Origin: Isoetes taiwanensis
Taxonomy: Eukaryota > Streptophyta > Lycopodiopsida > Isoetales > Isoetaceae
Direction of reading: 5' to 3'
Assembly (NCBI GenBank): GCA_021234155.1
Contig: JAJEKV010000221.1
Location: 248,001 to 312,000 of the forward strand
Length of the DNA: 64,000 bases
Under the pieces are notes generated by a model. That model worked only from the letters and a program-made list of their open reading frames with translations. It had not been told where the DNA came from and made no database searches. Position 1 is the stretch's first letter. The number at the start of each line of letters is the position of its first letter. The translations under genes and the position numbers were made by a program. This document shows, one piece after another, positions 1-10,649 of the stretch.

Positions 1-1294
1 GCCTAACTTTGGTAAGTTCATGTCCCTCAAGAGATATTAGCAGATAAAAAGGTTCTTCCACTTGAGGGACAATAGCTTGAGGCCACTTGATAAGAACACA
101 AGAGAGTACAAGGTCTATCAGGTTCAAAATGTTGAGAGGGAATGGAACAAGAAGAATCTAGAATTGTACACACCTGGCAAGGAGGTACTGTTGATGAAAG
201 AATTATCCCCTCACGGAATGCCATGAATCCCTTGTGCATATACAATTCCAAAAAGCCTCATAAATTTGGGATTCAGCTTTGGACCCTTTGTGATTCGGCT
301 TCGGGGTATTGCATGCAGTTTGAAGTGTACGATAAGTTGAAACGAGAAGAAGGTTTGGGATTCCATGATGTTTCTGCCCTGGTAAAAAAGCTCTCTCCTG
401 GGATCATGTCTTCTTTGACTGCTATTTCACAAGTGTGAAACTGCTTCGATGGCTCTCAAGAAAGAAGCAAGGTGGTACAGAAACCATAAATCCCAATAAG
501 ACAAAGATGTTTCCAATCAAAATGCTGAAATTTGATGGAAAGAAGAAGTGCCAAAAGGCAGCCACAAGTTTGCATATAGTTCACAAGCTGGCCTTGTTGT
601 AAGTGCTTGGCAGGATAAGGAGTCTATCCTCTTTGCTTCCAATGTCCATGGCATTGAGATGTCATCAGTCGTGCGTTTGGTGGAGAGGGGCAACCGTCAA
701 AAAGTGGCTGCCCCAGAGATGGCTGTTGCATATAATTTGCATAAAGCTGGTTGTAATGTACACAACCAAATGTGTTTAGCATCCAACTATAGTTTGGAGA
801 AGGAGATGGTTTCGTGGAAATGGTGGCATTCTCTCTTTTGGGGCATGCTTGATTTAGTTCTAACCAATGCTTATATTATCTTCAAGCATTGGAACCCAGC
901 TATAACTCACTATGATTTTCTGACCTTGTTGCAGCAGCAATTGATTTGTAATGATTTAAAAGGTGCTAACATGACAAGAGAAAGCTTGTTGCATGCTGGT
1001 TTAAGGCATCCTACATATTATAAATCCGAGGGGCAGCATAGAACTTGTATAGTATGTGCTGCCCACAGGATCATTGAAAAGGAGCAAGGTGTAATACATC
1101 AAACTGCCCGAGCAAGAAGGACCAAGTTTTATTGTCCCGTTTGTGAAGTTTATGTCTGCCCTGGAGGATGTGATGCATTGTATCATTCTAACATGTGGAC
1201 GGGATTACTAGAAGATGCCAAGAAGGCAGATAGTGCAATGAAGAAGGCAGATAGAATACAGAGTAAGTTGTATTTCAATTATCTTAGGTTCTAA
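1..1294 (+). pseudogene. piggyBac-like transposase, decayed, 5' end outside window
   Basis: Cut-and-paste transposase of the piggyBac (DDE_Tnp_1_7) family, which normally cuts at TTAA sites. The reading frame is spread over three frames. Around 185-330 I read VDERIIPSRN followed by KKPHKFGIQLW, matching the family's first catalytic Asp (VDE) and the KPxKxGIKL stretch. Around 403-600, in another frame, the window encodes HVFFDCYFTSV, the second catalytic Asp. From 548 a 248-codon frame carries SAWQDKESI, the third-Asp segment, then YN and KWWHSLFW-like motifs and a C-terminal cysteine-rich domain (CIVC about residue 164, CPVC, CPGGC, YH) typical of piggyBac. At least two frameshifts separate these parts, so it is not functional as read. 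The first base of the window already lies inside the gene. I saw no TTAA-flanked terminal repeat that I could assign to it. Confidence 0.85.
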
Positions 1295-1299
1295 TTTTC

Positions 1300-1885
1300 A
1301 GATTTGTTTTCAGTTTTGTTTGTTTTAGCAATGGCTTACTAAACCAGGTACATGTCTCCAGATAAAGGAATGGAGTTGTCATCTAGAGAGGTGCATGCAT
1401 GATCCGTTAGGTAAGAGAATGCTGCCCCTATTCCACTATCTTTGAATCAAACTTAGGCTTTCCACAACCATTGCAGGTTCCAACAATTTTGAAACACTTG
1501 TAGGGGTTGCTCATTTGTTGGAATGCTGCAAACCACAATTTTCTAACATGCCAAAGGATTTGTCTGCAACATAAATTTCTGTAATTGCATGAAACCGACA
1601 TGTGTATGCTGTCCATGAATTTTGTTTATGAACTGACCCATAATGGTCCATGTGACAGTTTATTCCTCATTTTAGTGGCAGAACTTAGACTTCAAGTTTT
1701 CTGTTTTATAACACATCCACTCAATCAAGCACTTAAAAGCCTCCCTTTGGATCATAATTTGGTTAATACTTTGTGGCCTTCATGATTTCTTTGATGTTTA
1801 TTTAGTTCAAAGTGAATGTCATATAATGATATGACATCCCAATAATCAATCTACAATTCATAGTTTGCATCTAAACAATTTTTAA
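1300..1885. other. Non-coding stretch 3' of the piggyBac relic
   Basis: AT-rich sequence with only short frames and no recognisable domain. It probably includes the 3' untranslated part and terminal region of the piggyBac element, but I could not identify terminal inverted repeats. Confidence 0.4.
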
Positions 1886-1889
1886 TCAA

Positions 1890-3100
1890 TAAGGGATATT
1901 GAAAGTGAAGTACACCTAAAATTTGACCATGATTTCAGTTTATATGGATTAAATCTAATTTTCCAAGTGAACTGGGTCTTGTGAACCAATACTGGTCTGC
2001 ATGAAGGACTGTATGCATAAAACTTCAATGAATAATTTAGAGTGCATGCTATGTCCTTTTGTTTTATTTCTTGTTCCATATCACTTATATCATTATGAAG
2101 ATTGCAATATGATTTATTGGGATGAAAATACAACAAGCCATCTATAATAATTGACCTTTCATGGCACACTAAATTTAACCCCAAAATAACTTTTGACTAA
2201 GGCAACCAAAATCCCAATGTCATGTGGACTAATTTATTTCTAATGGCGCGCATTTCATGTGAACCATGTCCAAAATTGGGACTCCATTGGGTGAACATGA
2301 GTGTGTTATGATTTATGAAGGCAAACTGGGTCTTCTGGACCAGTACTGGTCTGCACAGAAGATTGGAGGCAGAAATCTTTCATGGATTCTCTAGAGAGCA
2401 TAATATGCTCTTTTTGGTTTTGTTTTTTGTAATTAGTCCCTTAGCCTTCTAAAGTTTCATATTTTAATTTTTGGGATGATCAATTGAACAAGCCGTTTGG
2501 TTGAGTGGCTAGTAATAAGACTTCAAAGTAGAAAAAAAGATTGTGACCAAAATAAGCTTTCAAATTGAGAAGACAAAAATCCAATGTTAGCCTTGCACTA
2601 ATTTATCTCCAATAGAGTACCAGTCATGTGAGCCATGCTCAAAATTTGGCACTCAATTGGGTGAACATGGATGTATTATGATTTTTTAAGTGAGACTGGG
2701 TTTTCTGGACCAAATTTGGTCTGCATGGGGACTGCAGACCATAAACTTTCATGACTTTTTCAGAACACATGCTATGGTATTTTCATGTGCTTGTTTTTGC
2801 ATTATCTTTATATCCTCCACTACGGCAATTCCATGATTTTTTTGAGGGCAGTTGTTTTTTAAATGGAACAATATAACTCTTTTTAGAAGTACCCTCAAAT
2901 TGAGCTCAAAAGTAAATGGCCAAACATCAAATTCAGATCCAACAAATATTTTTTCGGGATGAAGGACCTAGTGAAGTACTTACACGCCAAATTTGAATTC
3001 AAAATTCATATCCCTCTAAAAGTTGTTGTTTTTACATCACAACTGCTTTCTGGGAACCAGTACTGGTTCCCAGAAGACAGGAGACAGTTTTGACCCTGTC
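1890..3100. repeat. Degenerate tandem repeat, period about 360 bp, palindromic core
   Basis: Three to four diverged units are recognisable by the shared string ACTGGGTYTT followed by a GGACCAGTACTGGTCT-like palindrome and CTGCAT. The cores lie near 1967, 2326, 2693 and 3050, giving spacings of about 359, 367 and 357 bp. Other shared blocks include TCAATTGGGTGAACATG and CTTTCATG. The second and third units align over most of their length, for example around 2270-2440 and 2640-2790. No coding potential is seen. Confidence 0.7.
3048..3075. repeat. Perfect 28-bp palindrome
   Basis: The sequence reads identically on both strands, centred on AGT|ACT between 3061 and 3062, with arms TTCTGGGAACCAGT and ACTGGTTCCCAGAA. 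It sits at the position of the palindromic core in the tandem repeat that precedes it. Confidence 0.85.
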
Positions 3101-4235
3101 ATGTTTGAATGGCTCTATCTTCCTTCACAGACTTCGGATTGAGATGTGGTTTTTTGTGTCCTTTTCTATATCTCGTGTAGAAAAATAACATTATAACCAA
3201 AAAAATCAAAAAAATCTTCTTGTCAAGACAGTTTTTTGGGCGTAGGTCAATCATTAGCCTGAGCTTTCTTTGTCACAGGTTTTCTTTAGCTCGGTCTGCT
3301 ATATATCCCTGTAGCTTGCAAGCAATTCTCGTTGGTGTTTCTTCTGAGCTGAATTCTTCTTATTCCAAGAGTTTCCCTCCCTCCCTCCTCTAAGGCTGGT
3401 CGCGTGGTTTGGTTTGCTTTGGCATCTGTTTGGTTTCTTTTCATTCCACCTCGTGAGGGCTGATTCAACTCTTCTCTTCTGTCTCTTTGGTGGCTGGTGG
3501 CCTCTACAATTTCCCAGCGTAGCATTTGTCGCTTCTGGAGGGCACCTCGGGGACAACCCCCACGGTCAAGCCTAATCTATCTTACTTTCTCTCTCTTGGC
3601 GTAGCTCTGTGCATCCGAGTTTTCTCATTTTTTTGGGAATCATTTTCTCTCGAGTCCATTCTTCTTTCTGTTCTTGTTCTCATAGCAGTTTTTTCATGTT
3701 TGGCCTCTCAGGCTTCTAACCCATTGTCTTGCGTTAACTTTCCGTGAGGTCTGTTTGTTTGCAACTGCCAGACGATCTTCTTATTTGGTGGTTCTCGCAA
3801 TGTGATGGGCCCCGTGCAGTTCCCGAGCAGTCACCATGTGTTTGGAAGTCGAGTTTGGGGTTTTGGGCGTTCGGGTATGGCAGCGCACAGGACAATGTTG
3901 GTCTGGTGGCTCCATCTAGGGGAATTCCATTTGTGTGCTTTGAGATGAGGTGCTCAATTCCAGTTGTCTGGGCTACCTGGGATGACCTTATGATCTTGTG
4001 GTTATTACTCATTTGGGGTCATTTATGACCTCTTATGGTTCATTGTACTCATTTTCATTCAGCTCAATGGTTATTGTTGTTTTGCAAAGGACATAAAATA
4101 ATAAAATAGAACTTATGTTCTAGGTGGATAGACCTTTCCATTCTTCTTCTTAGCCTAATAGAAAAAAATAACAAGTATAAGAAACAATTGAATATAAAAT
4201 ATAAAACATAAAACATAAAAACAAGAAAGAAAAAT
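3100..4235. other. Anonymous sequence
   Basis: Pyrimidine-rich (3340-3740) then AT-rich sequence. Frames of 70-95 codons exist on both strands around 3526-4028, but none resembles a known family and they overlap each other, so I do not call genes here. Confidence 0.4.
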
Positions 4236-4238
4236 TAC

Positions 4239-4601
4239 CTGAAGAATAAACTTTGTTGTCATCCTGTTAAGCCCAACCAGATCCAACTTCTCAATTGGAA
4301 TAGATACATACATATCAAAATCTTTCCTCCACTCATCGAACCTTCAGCGATTAACAGCCCTTGATCGATCCTGACCACTATTCAAAGCTTTAGACAGCAA
4401 ATCCTCACCAAGTGGGAGCCAATTCTCTTTTGGATCATATTCATCTTCGTCGCTACTATCATCATCAACGCAGAACTCTGCCAAGATTTTTTGGCTTTCT
4501 TCTAAGGTAACAGGACTTGAAGGAATTGAACAAGCCTCTCTAGGTGACAGACTGAATGTTGACTGAGAACACTCACCCATACTTGCTATTCTGACAAACA
4601 A
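4239..4601 (-). pseudogene. Acidic-protein first exon, unrecognised family
   Basis: Reading leftward from an ATG at 4601, the frame encodes about 120 residues with an acidic run DDDSSDEDEYDP near residue 46, then after one in-frame TGA at about 4344 it continues as RFDEWRKDFDMYVSIPIEK and ends FILQ at a plausible splice donor (CAG|GTAAT, boundary 4239/4238). The uninterrupted continuation across a single stop suggests a genuine exon with one mutation or sequencing error. Acidic N-termini of this sort occur in piggyBac transposases and many nuclear proteins, but I cannot assign it. The chromovirus insertion point lies only 202 bp upstream of the ATG, so any promoter would have been displaced by it. 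Confidence 0.4.
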
Positions 4602-4802
4602 GAATTCTCACCAAACTTGACAGATTTTGACTACAGGTCACAAAAATAAAAACCTAACAAATAAGATATAAAATAAGTTAGACTTTGCATGAAAACTAGG
4701 AAATAAATGATATCTTTGTATCTATACTCATCAAACCGAAAAAGATCGAATAGAAAGTCGCCAGAAGGTACGGGAACAACTCTTATCCAAAAAACTTCAA
4801 GA

Positions 4803-4807
4803 ACCTT
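4803..4807. repeat. Left target-site duplication (ACCTT)
   Basis: ACCTT directly abuts the left LTR and recurs as 18203-18207 directly after the right LTR. Confidence 0.9.
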
Positions 4808-6501
4808 TGTGACGTCCCCTACTCGTATACGGTGCACTCACCATATACAAACAGGAGTTCTCCCCCTATACCAGCTCCATGCTGATACAGGGCCCTCCAC
4901 ATGACACTGCAACCGTAACGGGTTCCAATGGGAAGAGTGAAGGGGTCATTCTACCCCGTCTCCCTCAGGGTCTACCTAGCTGCGGAAGCGTAAACATACA
5001 TGTCAGTATATAAGAGCAACACATATATCCACCCCGGAGGGTGGTACATCACATCTGCATAGACAATGATCAGCACAATACATATGGGGAGTACTACCCA
5101 AGGCTCGTGCTCGAGGGGATGACCGACATTGGGTCTCCAGAGTTCATTGCGCATGTAATTCATGGCAATGGATTTACCGGGCATATGAACATGGCATAGG
5201 GTTGTCCACTCCATCCGCCCCTCCCCGCATACACTTTGCGTAGTAGGCAAAAGTGTCGGGGAGGGATGTATTCCCCACCGGATGCATAGCCAAAGGGCTA
5301 TTCCCGGGTTTCATCCTCCCAGCCCGGGATGGGGCAGGAAGGGATCGCTTCCCTCCCGAGATCTACATGCCCCACTCAAGGTGACTAGAGGGTCACCGCC
5401 CAGATTCGACGGGAACCCACTAGAAAGTGCACACCACTTCACGTGTCGAGCCCATGCACTCGGTGGTAAGCCATTAGACCTAGTCACTATGATCCCCCGG
5501 TAGGCCTTACACACCGGAGGGATCCTTCAAGAGTCGGAACATGAACCTCCTTCTTAGCTGGCCCCGCCCCTTCACCCACAACCGTGTGTGGTTCTTGTGG
5601 CACGTGCCTAATCTATAGTGTACTAGAGAGGCTAATCTAGGAGCATCTACTACCAAGCTTTAGGTCTCTACCCCCTTCCCAATACAAGGAGTTCATAGAG
5701 ATACATCATCCATATACATACATAGTAAGAACTAAAGAACTATATCTAATCTATATCATAGAGTTAGGTTCTTTAGTTAGAGTCCGTATCTAGAGATCTA
5801 GAAGGTTGTTATGGGCAATTAAATAGGCTAAACCTACTGATTTTATGACTGGAAATAGGGTTGAGACTATTTAATTGGCCAAAACACTGATCCTTGAGTG
5901 GCTCCTCCTCGACCGAAGTTCACCATCCCGCTAAAACGCCAATCAAGGGAAACTAATGGTGCAATTCTCGTGCAGAGCTCGGGAGGCTGTTTTGGCCCTT
6001 GAGGCGCCAAAACAGAGCTCCTCGAACCCTAGAAACGAAAAATTGGGTGATTTAGGGTTTCCCTCCCTAAATAGACAAGGGGTTGGCTAGGGTTCCCAAT
6101 TATCCCCTTTTGGCATGTGGGATAATTGGAAAAGGGCCCACTTGCCTTTAAGGGCTAGGTGGCCAAATGTGCCCACATGGAAATGTGTGCACTCAATTGT
6201 GCTCACATGGAAATGTGTGCACATTAATGAATGTGCACATTGGAAAATGTACACATTAATTGCACCTATGGGTATGGCCCACTTGGCATAAAGTGTCCAT
6301 GTGGAAATGTGTGCCCACATTAATGTGTACATTGGTAAATGTGCACATTAATGCTAATGCACTCATTCTTAGCAAGTTGCCCCCTAGGGCTACCCACTTG
6401 GCTATACATCGGCATACACGCCGCCGGAGGAGGGCGGTACGCTGCGATTTGGCAAGACAAAGATACGCCCCGGGACCAGATAATCGCGGCCGAACGTCAC
6501 A
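4808..6501 (-). repeat. 3' LTR of the chromovirus
   Basis: 1,694 bp, aligning along its whole length with 16526-18202. On the plus strand it begins TGTGACGTCCCC and ends CGAACGTCACA, so the terminal inverted repeat is TGTGACGT. Read on the element's strand, a TATTTAG-like box lies near 6070, and a tandem-repeat block occupies the U3 part (6175-6355). Differences from the other LTR are concentrated at CAG/CTG sites. Confidence 0.95.
6175..6355. repeat. U3 minisatellite of GTGCACATT-type units
   Basis: About six degenerate copies of a 20-30 bp unit built from CATGGAAATGTGTGCAC and GTGCACATTAATG. The same block is present in the other LTR at 17873-18052. Its position near the start of the LTR in the element's orientation places it in U3, where tandem repeats often act as enhancers; that role is inference. 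Confidence 0.75.
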
Positions 6502-6514
6502 TTCTCCCCACCTT
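6502..6514 (-). promoter_or_regulatory. Polypurine tract
   Basis: On the minus strand AAGGTGGGGAGAA directly abuts the start of the 3' LTR. It would prime plus-strand DNA synthesis. The identical tract abuts the second chromovirus LTR at 46960-46972. Confidence 0.9.
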
Positions 6515-7425
6515 GAAATGATGTTGTCCGCAGCATTGTGGGTCTCCCCACCTTGGGATCTTCCTAACCTGCAATCACCCTGATGCATACAATGTACTAC
6601 TATAACACTTACACATTTGATATAATTACCTTAAGGTAATATTTTTAGAACGTTATTACACTATTATATTATGAAATAACTTATTAATTCATAACGTCAT
6701 TAAAACAAGTTACTCGATAATTCACTTATGACAGCAATTTAGTTTATCAAAATTTTAACATTTTATAATTGTTCTAGGTACTCTTCATTCTTTGCAACAC
6801 ATGCTAGCAAAATTTGTGTTGTAAAGTCTCGTGATCTTTCGACCTCCTTGCCCTCCTCGGAGCTCTCTTGGCCTCAGTGTCGACACTACGCTAGTACCAT
6901 TTTAATTATTAATAAAAATTTTGGTTATATGGTGACCACCCCACCTATCTACATGGATGCATGGCTAATCTCCCTGGCCAGAGGAAGAGGGTGAATCTTC
7001 CATTATGGCCGGTGGAGACAAATGCCTTATATGCCTATATGCCGCTCATGCCTACACCCTAGTTGCCCGCCGTGGAGGATAGGTCCTTCCTGCAGACATG
7101 GGGCGGAAGGCCCCGATTCCTCCTATCAAAGCATATATGGGGCTAGAGGTGCTTTTCCTATCGCTGCATTCCTTCATGATCTCCTTTCTTCGAGGTCGCT
7201 CTACTCCGTGGGGACGTAGTAGACTTTCTAATCTACCTTCCACTCGCCAAGCGGAAACGCGGCCATGCCTACATTGACATTACACCACGCCCTAGAGATC
7301 ACCGTAGTGGTCTCATCATTTGGTCACAACGCATGCACCCATACCTAGCATAGGTTGCATGCGTAGATTAATCTTAACTACACGTAATTAATCTACACAA
7401 GTCGACATGCCTAAGCCGATTTCTT
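6515..7425 (-). other. Post-pol non-coding tail of the chromovirus
   Basis: About 0.9 kb between the chromodomain and the PPT without a credible ORF. It is alignable in opposite orientation with about 46500-46960 of the second chromovirus (shared strings include GAGTGGAAGGTAGATTA and GGTGTAGGCATGAG), so it belongs to the element rather than to a nested insertion. A second AAGGTGGGGAGA-like tract lies near 6540-6555. Confidence 0.65.
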
Positions 7426-7429
7426 TGGA

Positions 7430-7558
7430 GATGACCTTGTCGCCCCATTGCTCCATAAACCGTGGGTACCGCTTTGATAAATCCTTCTTAAGTACCCACG
7501 TCGCGTTTTCCACCGGCAAGTGTTTCCACTTGACCAAGTATTGAGGAACTCGGATCTC
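7430..7558 (-). pseudogene. Chromodomain at the end of chromovirus pol
   Basis: The minus strand encodes PQYLVKWKHLPVENATW followed by a basic-acidic helix (KKDLSKRYPRFMEQW) in one uninterrupted 43-codon stretch. The YLVKWK...ATW pattern is the chromodomain signature that gives chromoviruses their name and is known to guide integration towards particular chromatin. It lies in the expected position, after the integrase C-terminal domain, but is disconnected from it by frameshifts in 7560-7810. Confidence 0.85.
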
Positions 7559-7815
7559 CTCGCTTTCTTGAAAGCTTTATCAAGAATCAATTTCGAACTA
7601 TTTCCATTTTGCTCCTGGCCATTTCTAACAACGTTGAGTGTCCAAGACTTCGCCCGGATTTGGAGTATGCTTCTTTAACAAACACGTGGAAGACCTTATG
7701 AATCTTTTAGGTGTGGGCAAGTCTAGCTTGTAGGATTGATTGCCTACTCTCTTGACTATTCAAGGGTCCAGCCCACCTTGGAGCAAGCTTCTTTGCAATT
7801 CCTCGATCCCCGAGC

Positions 7816-8511
7816 TTACCGCTTCACCTTGATCTTGAGCCATACATCATCTCCAACTTTGAACTCTCTCGACTGTTCGATGCTTGTCGGCGATGCTCTT
7901 GACGACGACTTGCCGCTAGCGTATATCCTCGAACTTCTTCCACGAAGCCGTGATATCGGCCAACATCTGGCCGCAGAAACTTCCACTTTTTGACACCGGG
8001 GTTGTGCCAAGTGTCCGAGTTAGGCATCGATAGTCAGAAGTTGATCATAAACGGCGACATTTGGGATGATTCTTGCTTGGTGCTATTGTAGGCAAATTCC
8101 ACCAAGTGAATAAATTCTTCCCACATACCTTGCTTATTCCGCATATAGTTCCGTGAGTATGTCTTCTAAAACCCGTTGGTCCGCTCTGTTTGGCCATCCG
8201 TCGAGGATGATATGCCGCGGCTCATGGATAGCTTCGCCTGAATTGTCGCAAAGAGGTCTTGCCAAAAGGGCCATAAACTTCTGGATCCCCGCCGAGGAGA
8301 TAATCTCCTTGGCATGCCGCGGAAGCCCGAAGATCTCTTTGGTGAAGAGCTTTGTTGTATCCATAGCCAGACCGTGGTCTTGCAAGGCACAAAATGTGCC
8401 ATTTTCGACAACTTGTCGACCACTACCATGAAGGCATCCTTCCCTCTTATTGTTTTTGGAAGCCCCGTGATGAAATCCATGCCTGATCACCTCCCACTTA
8501 GCGCTTGGCAC
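7816..8511 (-). pseudogene. Integrase core and C-terminal region (pol)
   Basis: The integrase inserts the cDNA into the host chromosome. Reading leftward, MDFITGLPKT and VVVDKLSKMAHFVPC (8480-8370) contain the first catalytic Asp of the DDE fold; a second frame gives LFTKEIFGLP and KEIIS, then STDGQTERTN and RVLEDIL near 8170, the segment before and around the last catalytic Glu. Further left, REFKVGDDVWLKIKVKR (about 7816-7870) is the usual C-terminal integrase motif. These parts lie in different frames, with shifts at roughly 8375 and 8030, so no intact protein can be read. Confidence 0.85.
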
Positions 8512-9160
8512 CGCTAATGGTTTCTAATGCCCCGGAATTGAAGCCGTTTACGCTTCGTCTGTGACATCGCCGACATTCCTTGATGTAGCGAGCTACTTGC
8601 TTCTTCATTCCTGGCCAATAATAGCCGGCCGCTGCAAGACTTTGAAAATATGTTTTCATGAATCGCATGGCCAGCCTATTGGGCGTAGCAGCGCGGTCAT
8701 GGAGGATCAATTTCCTTACCGATGATTCGGGTACACACAACTTGTTCTTATGGTATAACAGGTTGCCTTCCTTCTTATAATGTTTAAAGGCTTCCCGCTC
8801 CTTATCTGTTCTAGCCTCCCTAGAGAGGCTTGCCCATACTTCCCTGAAATCCACATCCGTTGGCAAGGACTCTTCAATCTTCTTACCAAAGTCGCTGGAG
8901 AGCATCGAAATTGCATTGCAATGCACTCTAGTTGTCAGGGGATGCCTTGAAAGCGCATCTGCTACCACATTGAGCTTCCCTGGCTTGTAAACTATATCAA
9001 AGTCATACTCCTCGAGGAACTCCATCCACCTCCGCTGCCTTAGATTAAGGTGTGGTTGCGTGAATACATACTGGAGGCTCTGATGGTCGGTATCCAATTG
9101 GAACTTCCTTCCCAAGAGATAATGTCTCCAAATTCTTAATGCCCTGACAACCGCAAGCAA
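8498..9160 (-). pseudogene. RNase H end plus integrase zinc-binding domain (pol)
   Basis: An open 220-codon stretch. Residues 1-75 carry LAVVRALRIWRHYLLG, FQLDTDHQSLQY and YKPGKLNVVADALSR, the standard ending of the gypsy RNase H domain. Residues about 150-205 carry the integrase H2C2 zinc-binding region ending YYWPGMKKQVARYIKEC and CRRC. The first His pair is disturbed (HDRAATP where chromoviruses usually have a second His), consistent with a small indel. It continues directly into the integrase core on its left in another frame. Confidence 0.9.
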
Positions 9161-10106
9161 TTTCGATCGGGTGGGTGGGGTAAGCGTTCAAGGCCGTTCA
9201 TCTTCCCCGAGTCGACGCTACCACACGCTCTTCTTGTGATGAGCACCGCCACCTGTAGCTATCTTTACTCGCGTGCTGTTGCTACAAGCTTATCTTTTCT
9301 CGGGTCCGGCAGGTTAGGATTTGGGGCGGTTGTTAAAGCTTCCTTCAACAATTCAAACCCCGCTTTGGGCTTTCTTTGTGCCAATGCTCTATCGGTCTTT
9401 CACTTTCTGCGCCCTCGCCAAGTCCGTTAGTGGGGCCGCTATCTTAGCAAAGTTCTTCACGAACTTCCTCGTAGTACCGCTAGGCCGGTGAAAACTTCGA
9501 CTTCATGCACATTCTTCGTGGACCAACCGAATGACGGCTTCAATCTTGGGGGATCCGCCGAGATTCCCTCTGCTGAGATCACATGACCAAGGTATTCCAC
9601 CTCAAGGCGGCGACACTTCGACAACTTGGCGCATAACCGGTGCCTCTTCAACTTATCTAGCACTCTCCTTAAGTGTTGTAATGCGTGCTCTTCAAGGATC
9701 TGCTATACACCAAAATGTCATCAAAGAATACAATCACAAAGGTGTCCAAAAACTCCCCGAAGATGTCGGTTCATGAGCCTCATGAACGCCGCGGGGGTAT
9801 TCGATAAACCAAAGGCATTACCGTGAACTCATAATGCCCATACCGCTCAAGGCGGTCTTATGTATATCTTCTTCCTTTATCCCGATCTGATGATAGCGAC
9901 CTTAAGTCGATTTTGAGAAGACCTTTGCACCTTGGAGTTGATCCATCAAGTCGCCTCGACCGGGAACGATACTTGTTCTTAATGGTGTGCTTGTTCAACC
10001 GCCTATAGTCTATGCACATCCTTAAACCGCCATCCTTCTTCTTTACAAAGAGAATGGGCGCTCCAAATGGCGAGACACTAGGTCTAATGAAGCCTAGGTC
10101 GAGCAA
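9161..10106 (-). pseudogene. Reverse transcriptase (pol)
   Basis: The polymerase that copies element RNA into DNA. From right to left: [24 protein letters not shown] and [14 protein letters not shown] (10090-9960), a KIDLRS catalytic-Asp motif near 9900, VIVFFDDILVYS with the FxDD metal-binding pair at about 9701-9755, and HRLCAKLSKC, EYLGHVISAEGI (9640-9550), then a damaged thumb and connection region. Four or more frameshifts interrupt it. At 9470-9500 the standard GLAGYYRKF segment is garbled exactly where CTG and CAG codons would be expected. Confidence 0.9.
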
Positions 10107-10429
10107 CTCCTAAATTGCTTCTTCAAACTCGGCCAACTCCTCGTGGTCGCCATTACGTATGGAGCCTTGCTTGTCGGCTTTGTTCCCCGGTTCGAAAGTG
10201 CTATCTCACACGACTCCCTCTATAAGGAGGAAGCCGCTTTGATCTCATCCGGGAAAGAGATCATGGAACTCCGCGGACCAGCTTAGCTATTTGCTTCGGC
10301 AACTTGCCGAAAGCACCTTGTCTTCTTTGCTTTCTTCCGACTCGCTCACTAATCTCAAGCTTGAAGATGTATGCCACCCTGCCGCTCTTGATGCACTTGA
10401 GCGTACCGCTTAGAAGACATACACCGCAT

Positions 10430-10640
10430 GATGGGAACAACTTCTTTACCCGTGGATCTCAATGATTTTCTTGCCGGGTGTTGGGAAGGTCACCTTCCGC
10501 TTTCCACAATCAATAATGGCCCCTCGCTGGTCCAAGGTACTCCATTCCTATGATCAAGTCGTATTTGCCAATGCCCATTATACGCCCCTATCACGGATAT
10601 TAATCCACGGCAAGTCGATGTCGGTTAATTCTCTTGCCCG
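10430..10640 (-). pseudogene. Aspartic protease region (gag-pol junction)
   Basis: The minus strand around 10560-10440 encodes YDLIIGMEYL and, after a one-base shift, a hydrophobic stretch resembling GAIIDC, matching the C-terminal part of gypsy aspartic proteases that cleave Gag-Pol. The catalytic DSG segment would lie further right (about 10640-10750) and I could not read it cleanly. Confidence 0.55.
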
Positions 10641-10649
10641 CCGCCTTTC

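Noticed and set aside
4344-4601. N-terminus of the piggyBac transposase at 1-1294
   Set aside because: Opposite strand and separated by repeats; only the general acidic character matches.
6256-6588. Overlapping 80-110-codon frames on both strands
   Set aside because: They lie in the LTR minisatellite and its edge, recur only where the LTR does, and have no protein features.
8153-8517. Plus-strand frames across 7.7-11.8 kb
   Set aside because: They are antisense shadows of the minus-strand gag-pol.
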